Source of the DNA: Leptospira sp.
Lineage (GTDB): Bacteria; Spirochaetota; Leptospiria; Leptospirales; Leptospiraceae
Direction of reading: 5' to 3'
Assembly: GCA_027531445.1 (NCBI GenBank)
Contig: JAPZRK010000031.1
Location: 1-27,500 of the forward strand
Length of the DNA: 27,500 nt
Shown here: piece by piece, positions 23,271-27,500 of the stretch
How the letters are laid out: each line of letters opens with the position of its first letter
How positions within the stretch are numbered: position 1 is the stretch's first letter
Made by a program: the position numbers and the translations under genes
Notes under the pieces: model-generated
Seen by the model: the letters and a program-made list of their open reading frames with translations, nothing else
What the model was told of the DNA's origin: nothing
Databases searched by the model: none

Positions 23271-24355
23271 GTACTACTGAAGAACAATTAAAAAAACTCC
23301 GGACGGAGATTGATGCCTTAGATGAACAAATCATCTCGTTAATTCAAAAAAGGGCAGGATTTGCAAAAGAAATAGGTAAAACTAAAAAATCAAATAATGA
23401 TCCAATTTATAGGCCTGACCGTGAAAAAGATGTATATGAAAAGGTATCAAAGCAATCACAAGGTCCACTGCCTCCAAGCGTAATTCGTGCGATTTATCGC
23501 GAAATCATGTCTGGAACTATTGCGTTAGAACATCCACTTAAGGTTGGTTACCTGGGGCCCATCGGTTCTTTTTCTTATGAGGCATTGCGCTCAAAATTTG
23601 GAACATCAATTGAATCTATACCACTTCCAACTATCCCTGATGTCTTTCGTGCCGTGTCCTCGGAACAAGTTGAATACGGAATTGTGCCAGTCGAAAATTC
23701 GACTGAGGGACAAGTTAGTTCCACGTTGGATATGTTTTTAGAATCAGATGTGATCATCTACTCAGAGTTATACAAAAAAATTCAATTTTCACTTTTAGGA
23801 TTTGATACCGATCTTAGTAATATTCATAAAGTTTATGGCATTCGCATCGGAAATGAACAATGCCGAAATTGGATTGCTGCAAATCTTTCACATGCTGAAA
23901 TTATTGAGACATCATCCACGGCGATGGCCGCAAAAACAGTAGCCGAGAAGAAAGAAGGTGCAGCCATAGCCTCAAAGATTGCTGGTGAGACATACAACTT
24001 GAATGTTTTAAAAGAAGGGATCGAGGATTTTTCTGGCAATACAACTCGTTTTCTGGTTATAGGTAAGACTGAATGTCCAAGCACGACTTCAGACAAAACG
24101 TCTATTGTATTCTCTTTACAAAATAAAACAGGTGCTTTATTTTCGATTCTGCAAAAGTTTAATGATGCAGATTTAAATTTGTTAAAAATAGAATCTAGGC
24201 CTTTGAAAAAAAATAGATGGGAATATAACTTTTTCATCGATTTTGTTGGGCATAAAGACGATCACAAAATAAAAACCATTCTCGAAACAGTGCGTAAAGA
24301 ATGTATTGGTTTTCGAATTTTAGGTTCCTATCCGTTTTCTGACCTCGATTTATGA
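23267..24355 (+). CDS. pheA: Bifunctional chorismate mutase / prephenate dehydratase
   Basis: 362 aa. It converts chorismate to prephenate and then to phenylpyruvate, the committed branch to phenylalanine. Domain 1 (about 1-90) is an AroQ chorismate mutase (LRTEIDALDEQIISLIQKRA). Domain 2 (about 92-272) is prephenate dehydratase with GYLGPIGSFS, VPVENSTEGQV and the TRFLVIG motif. Domain 3 (about 283-360) is an ACT regulatory domain with GALFSIL and ESRP, the segments that bind phenylalanine in the family, so feedback inhibition is expected. It overlaps scpB and tyrA by 4 bp each, both ATGA junctions. No attenuator is seen. Confidence 0.97.
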   Translation: MSTTEEQLKKLRTEIDALDEQIISLIQKRAGFAKEIGKTKKSNNDPIYRPDREKDVYEKVSKQSQGPLPPSVIRAIYREIMSGTIALEHPLKVGYLGPIGSFSYEALRSKFGTSIESIPLPTIPDVFRAVSSEQVEYGIVPVENSTEGQVSSTLDMFLESDVIIYSELYKKIQFSLLGFDTDLSNIHKVYGIRIGNEQCRNWIAANLSHAEIIETSSTAMAAKTVAEKKEGAAIASKIAGETYNLNVLKEGIEDFSGNTTRFLVIGKTECPSTTSDKTSIVFSLQNKTGALFSILQKFNDADLNLLKIESRPLKKNRWEYNFFIDFVGHKDDHKIKTILETVRKECIGFRILGSYPFSDLDL

Positions 24356-25251
24356 TAGTACTCAATCGTGTTTTGATATTTGGGATGGGGCTTATGGGTG
24401 GTTCGCTCTCTCTTGCCATCAAAAAGAAATTTCCGAATGCACTTATCACTGGTGTTGTCCGTTCAGAAAAATCTAAATTAGAAATTCAATCTACACAAAT
24501 GGCACATTCGGCATATACCGAAATGGAATTTTTAGCACAATCTAATTGGGACGAATTTGATCTAGTTGTGTTTTCAACTCCTGTTGGTTCGGTGTTGGAT
24601 TATATTCAGAAACTTCCACTTTCCGCAAATACAATCTATACGGATTTAGGATCCACCAAACAGACGATTATTGATGCGGTCAATGGTCATTTTAAGATTC
24701 CTCATAATTATGTTTCTTCTCATCCAATGTGCGGTTCAGAATTTTCTGGAGCGATGGCGGCAAAAGATGATTTGTATGAAAACAAACTCTGCATATTAAC
24801 TTCCGCAAATAATTCTAATTCTACCGCCCTTGCTTTTTTAAAAAGTTTTTGGGAGTCGGTAGGTTCGTGGACTTTAGAAATGGATGGTATTGAACATGAC
24901 ACCACTTTAGCATATCTTTCTCACTTACCACATATTGTTTCTTCTGTTCTGGTAAAAACCGCTATCCGTAACCAAACAGTGAATCGACTTGTGAATAGTT
25001 CAGAAAAGCCGATCACTGGAGGTGGGTTCCGAGATATGACGAGGATCGCTGGCTCAAACGCGGAAATGTGGATTTCTATATTTTTGGAAAATCAAAAAAA
25101 TGTCTACGATTCACTGGTGGAATATCGAAAGGAAATTGATTCCGTCATTGAAGATTTTAATCCCATTCGTCCACTCGCCGTTGAAAAGATTCTTCAATAT
25201 TGGGAAAGTTCCCTTCTTGCAAAAGAACACATTCAAAAGACTAAAGTTTAA
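24352..25251 (+). CDS. tyrA: Prephenate dehydrogenase
   Basis: 299 aa. It oxidises prephenate to 4-hydroxyphenylpyruvate on the tyrosine branch. The N-terminal Rossmann domain has the dinucleotide loop FGMGLMGGSLSLAI; VVFSTPVGS, SSHPMCGSEFSG and HDTTLAYLSHLPHI with the catalytic-type histidines follow; a helical C-terminal domain contains GGGFRDMTRIA. No ACT domain and no fused chorismate mutase. Its ATG overlaps the pheA stop, so both branches from prephenate are made from one mRNA. Cofactor preference (NAD or NADP) cannot be told. Confidence 0.95.
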   Translation: MIVLNRVLIFGMGLMGGSLSLAIKKKFPNALITGVVRSEKSKLEIQSTQMAHSAYTEMEFLAQSNWDEFDLVVFSTPVGSVLDYIQKLPLSANTIYTDLGSTKQTIIDAVNGHFKIPHNYVSSHPMCGSEFSGAMAAKDDLYENKLCILTSANNSNSTALAFLKSFWESVGSWTLEMDGIEHDTTLAYLSHLPHIVSSVLVKTAIRNQTVNRLVNSSEKPITGGGFRDMTRIAGSNAEMWISIFLENQKNVYDSLVEYRKEIDSVIEDFNPIRPLAVEKILQYWESSLLAKEHIQKTKV

Positions 25252-25284
25252 TTAACTATGTCATAGAAAATTGGTAAGTGTATC

Positions 25285-26442
25285 ATGAAATTTATTAAAA
25301 ACTTAAAGAAATATAAAGGGTGTAAGGCGGGCATCCTAACAAATCAAAGTGCATTTGGCTGGAAACAGAGCTATCATTTTGATGTTTATCGACAATTTGT
25401 AGATTTACATACTATTTTTTTACCTGAGCATGGTTTGTTTGCGGAATTGCAAGATCAAGTTAGTGGCTCGGAGCTAAGCTATTTGTTTGGCGATCTAACA
25501 ATCATCAATCTTTATGGAGATACCGAGGATACACTTGCGCCATCTTCGGCGGCACTTCTCCCGCTTGATTTGATAATCATTGATATTCGTGATGTAGGTT
25601 CAAGATACTATACCTTCCTAACAACAGCTTTTTACATCCTTGAGTCGATTTCAAAAATGAAAAATTCCGGTCAAAAAGCTCCGGACGTTGTTATTATCGA
25701 TTCTCCAAATCCAATCGGTAAAAAAGTGGAAGGCACACCATTGGAAACTCAGTTTGAATCCTTTGTTGGAGTGAGAACTGTAATACATCGCCATGGTTTG
25801 ACTCCGGCAGGCTTACTCTCATACTATAAACATAAATTCAATTTAAAAGTTGATCTTTCAATTGTGCCCGTTGGTATAGTTCATCTTAAAAAATTCAATT
25901 CATTACTTTGGGTGCCACCCTCGCCAAATATTCCAACACAAAATACATGTTATGTTTATCCAGGTCAGTGCCTTCTTGAAGGAACAAATTTATCTGAAGG
26001 AAGGGGAACGACAAAACCGTTTGAAACTTTTGGAGCACCGTTTTTAAAGGGTCCAGCTAAATTAGAATTGGACCTACGTCTCAAATCTCATCAAAGAAAT
26101 AGTATGGTTCTTCGCTCTTTGAGATTTTTACCGACATTTCACAAATTCAAAGGTGAAATTTGTGAAGGATACCAGTTGATGATTACGGATTTAAAATCGT
26201 TTCATTCCCTCCATTTTACATTATTTCTGTTGAAACAACTGCGAGAATTGTTTCCAACTGAGTTTCAGTTTTTGAAAGGGGTCTACGAATTTCGCTCTGA
26301 TCGGCCAGCAATCGAGCTTCTAGCCGGTGATTCTATCCTTTTATCCTATTTGTACGGCAAGGAATCCGAGTCCAATCTTCTTGAACATTTAACGGAACAA
26401 CAAAATCTCTGGAAATTTCACACAAAAGAGTTTCGATATTAG
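25285..26442 (+). CDS. DUF1343 / NamZ-type exo-beta-N-acetylmuramidase family protein
   Basis: 385 aa. Conserved blocks of the family are present: GILTNQSAFG near the start, FLPEHGLFAELQDQ, DIRDVGSRYYTF, VIIDSPNPIG, GLTPAG, PSPNIPTQ and EGTNLSEGRGTTKPFE. Characterised NamZ proteins remove terminal N-acetylmuramic acid from peptidoglycan fragments, so a role in wall turnover or recycling is likely. No signal peptide is seen and an upstream in-frame TAG excludes a longer form, so the protein should be cytoplasmic, unlike the secreted Bacillus enzyme. The ribosome site is weak (GGTAAG). It starts 33 bases after tyrA. Confidence 0.85.
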   Translation: MKFIKNLKKYKGCKAGILTNQSAFGWKQSYHFDVYRQFVDLHTIFLPEHGLFAELQDQVSGSELSYLFGDLTIINLYGDTEDTLAPSSAALLPLDLIIIDIRDVGSRYYTFLTTAFYILESISKMKNSGQKAPDVVIIDSPNPIGKKVEGTPLETQFESFVGVRTVIHRHGLTPAGLLSYYKHKFNLKVDLSIVPVGIVHLKKFNSLLWVPPSPNIPTQNTCYVYPGQCLLEGTNLSEGRGTTKPFETFGAPFLKGPAKLELDLRLKSHQRNSMVLRSLRFLPTFHKFKGEICEGYQLMITDLKSFHSLHFTLFLLKQLRELFPTEFQFLKGVYEFRSDRPAIELLAGDSILLSYLYGKESESNLLEHLTEQQNLWKFHTKEFRY

Positions 26443-26487
26443 ATTTTTTTTATCGATTTCGACTTGATCAAACTCTAATGATTAGAT

Positions 26488-27090
26488 ATGAAACAACCTA
26501 TGGTACAATTCATTCAACGATTTTCCCTATCCATGCTTCTGATTCTATCCCTCTCGAATTGCGGTTACAATCGCATTCAAGAGTTGGATGAAGAAGTAAC
26601 AGCCTCTTGGGCAGAAGTCCTAAACCAGTACAAACGCAGGGACGATTTAGTTCCAAATTTAGTAGCTGCTACAAAAGGTTTTGCCAAACAAGAAAAAGAA
26701 ATCATGCAAGGGATTGCTGATGCTCGCTCAAAGTTGGGTTCCATCCAAGCAACTCCAGAGTTATTGAATGACCCTGAGGCTTTCTCAAAATTTACGAAAG
26801 CGCAAGGGGAATTGGGTTCATTTTTAGGCAGACTCATGTCGATCCAAGAAAACTATCCAGAATTGAAATCAAGTCAACTGTTCTCAGATTTGACCGCTCA
26901 ATTGGAGGGGACCGAAAACCGAATTACAGTTGCGAGAAATCGATTTATCAAATCAACAAAAGAGTATAATATTTTCATTCGCCAATTTCCTTCTGTGATT
27001 ACAGCGAAAGCGTTTGGTTACGCCGCAAAACCGACATTCACTGTTGAAGATGAGAAAAAAATAGAGAACGCGCCTAAGATTGAATTTTAA
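26488..27090 (+). CDS. lemA: LemA family lipoprotein
   Basis: 200 aa. A signal peptide with lipobox-like LSNC (Cys25) leads to the LemA domain: GYNRIQELDEEVTASWAEV, then YKRRDDLVPNLVAATKGFAKQE, and RFIKSTKEYNIFIRQFPSVI. LemA proteins are membrane-tethered helical-bundle proteins of uncertain function; here the anchor is apparently lipid in place of the usual N-terminal helix. No good ribosome site is seen before ATG 26488; ATG 26500 (residue 5) is possible. It is the last plus-strand gene and often occurs in the family next to TPM-domain genes, but here it meets a convergent MBOAT gene. Confidence 0.9.
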   Translation: MKQPMVQFIQRFSLSMLLILSLSNCGYNRIQELDEEVTASWAEVLNQYKRRDDLVPNLVAATKGFAKQEKEIMQGIADARSKLGSIQATPELLNDPEAFSKFTKAQGELGSFLGRLMSIQENYPELKSSQLFSDLTAQLEGTENRITVARNRFIKSTKEYNIFIRQFPSVITAKAFGYAAKPTFTVEDEKKIENAPKIEF

Positions 27091-27115
27091 AAAAACTCAT
27101 CTCAGATTTTTAAAA
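27085..27115. terminator. Possible bidirectional terminator between convergent genes
   Basis: TTTTAAAAA (27085-27093) and TTTTTAAAA (27107-27115) are complementary over 9 A-T pairs with a 13-base loop. The structure covers the stop codons of lemA and of the opposite MBOAT gene. Without G-C pairs the stem is weak, so this is only a candidate. Confidence 0.35.
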
Positions 27116-27500
27116 CTGAAAGTATACAAAAGGACTCGAAACAGCTACGCTGTATATCAAAAATGAGACGATATACATTGCGGCACAGATAGTATATAAA
27201 ACGAGAGGGCGCTCTGTGAGAAAATCAAGTGCGTCCTCTTTATTATTTTGAACAATATCAACAAAAAACAATATTGCGATGACAAAAAGTAATGAGAGGG
27301 ATACTTCTTGACTTTTGCCTTCCGAGAAAGTAAATGCTTGTTTCATCATTTGAAACGAAACATCAATACCTTGTGGAATGGTCTCAGTTGGACGCGCGCG
27401 GAAAAAGAAGATTGCAACTAAAAATATCGACAATGGATAAATCGGTTGTAGCCATCTAGGCACCTTTTCCCAGGCATTCTTGATAGTCTTAAATTTGAAC
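27110..27500 (-). CDS. MBOAT family O-acyltransferase, C-terminal part (cut by window edge)
   Basis: The minus-strand frame is open from the right edge to the TAA at 27110-27112, giving about 129 residues. The frame runs through the GTG at 27463 without a stop (FKTIKNAWEKV precedes it), so the real start is outside the window. Three hydrophobic segments are seen; the first, LSIFLVAIFFFRARPTETI, is typical of the C-terminus of AlgI/DltB-like MBOAT proteins, where F-F-R-A is followed by a loop and a further membrane pair. Such enzymes transfer acyl groups to extracytoplasmic sugars. The catalytic histidine lies upstream and cannot be seen. Confidence 0.7.
   Translation of the reverse strand, partial: FKFKTIKNAWEKVPRWLQPIYPLSIFLVAIFFFRARPTETIPQGIDVSFQMMKQAFTFSEGKSQEVSLSLLFVIAILFFVDIVQNNKEDALDFLTERPLVLYTICAAMYIVSFLIYSVAVSSPFVYFQF

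Overview
The window looks like chromosomal DNA of a spirochaete, most likely a Leptospira (probably a saprophytic or environmental lineage). This is inferred from several things seen together: the 3' end of a 16S rRNA gene that is followed by its own terminator and not by tRNA/23S/5S genes, several lipoproteins with spirochaete-style lipoboxes, a DUF1566-type lipoprotein, an elaborate chemotaxis operon, and about 40% G+C coding sequence. No sequence search was possible, so the genus is an inference.

Region 1 (1-6.6 kb). After the rRNA end and its terminator lie a stretch without genes that holds one copy of a dispersed repeat, and then a run of minus-strand signalling genes: a lipoprotein, a 7TM histidine kinase overlapping its NarL/LuxR-type response regulator (with a near-consensus promoter so close to the ATG that the transcript should be almost leaderless), and a soluble hybrid kinase (GAF-PAS-HisKA-HATPase-REC).

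Region 2 (6.6-11.9 kb) is an accessory pocket: a G+C-rich repeat-like patch, an ABA4-like membrane protein, a chitobiase-domain/DUF1566 lipoprotein whose signal peptide appears frameshifted, an AAA_14/DUF4143 ATPase whose start codon lies in a 27-bp hairpin, a second copy of the dispersed repeat, a decayed lipoprotein gene, a remnant of an Rpn-type nuclease gene, and a VapBC-like toxin-antitoxin pair with a recognisable promoter/operator.

Region 3 (11.95-27.1 kb) is a dense, all-plus-strand housekeeping block: thrS-infC-rpmI-rplT (translation); an acidic coiled-coil protein, zapA and 5-formyl-THF cyclo-ligase; cheW-cheA-cheB-cheY (chemotaxis); scpA-scpB (chromosome condensation); pheA-tyrA (phenylalanine/tyrosine synthesis); a NamZ/DUF1343 protein and a LemA-like lipoprotein. 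Many junctions are 4-bp overlaps or gaps of a few bases, and several genes use TTG starts, so large parts must be co-transcribed. The most unusual protein is CheA: after its CheW-like domain it has a long linker and a C-terminal CheC/CheX-type phosphatase domain, so kinase and CheY-P phosphatase appear fused. At the right edge the C-terminal part of a minus-strand MBOAT acyltransferase enters the window.
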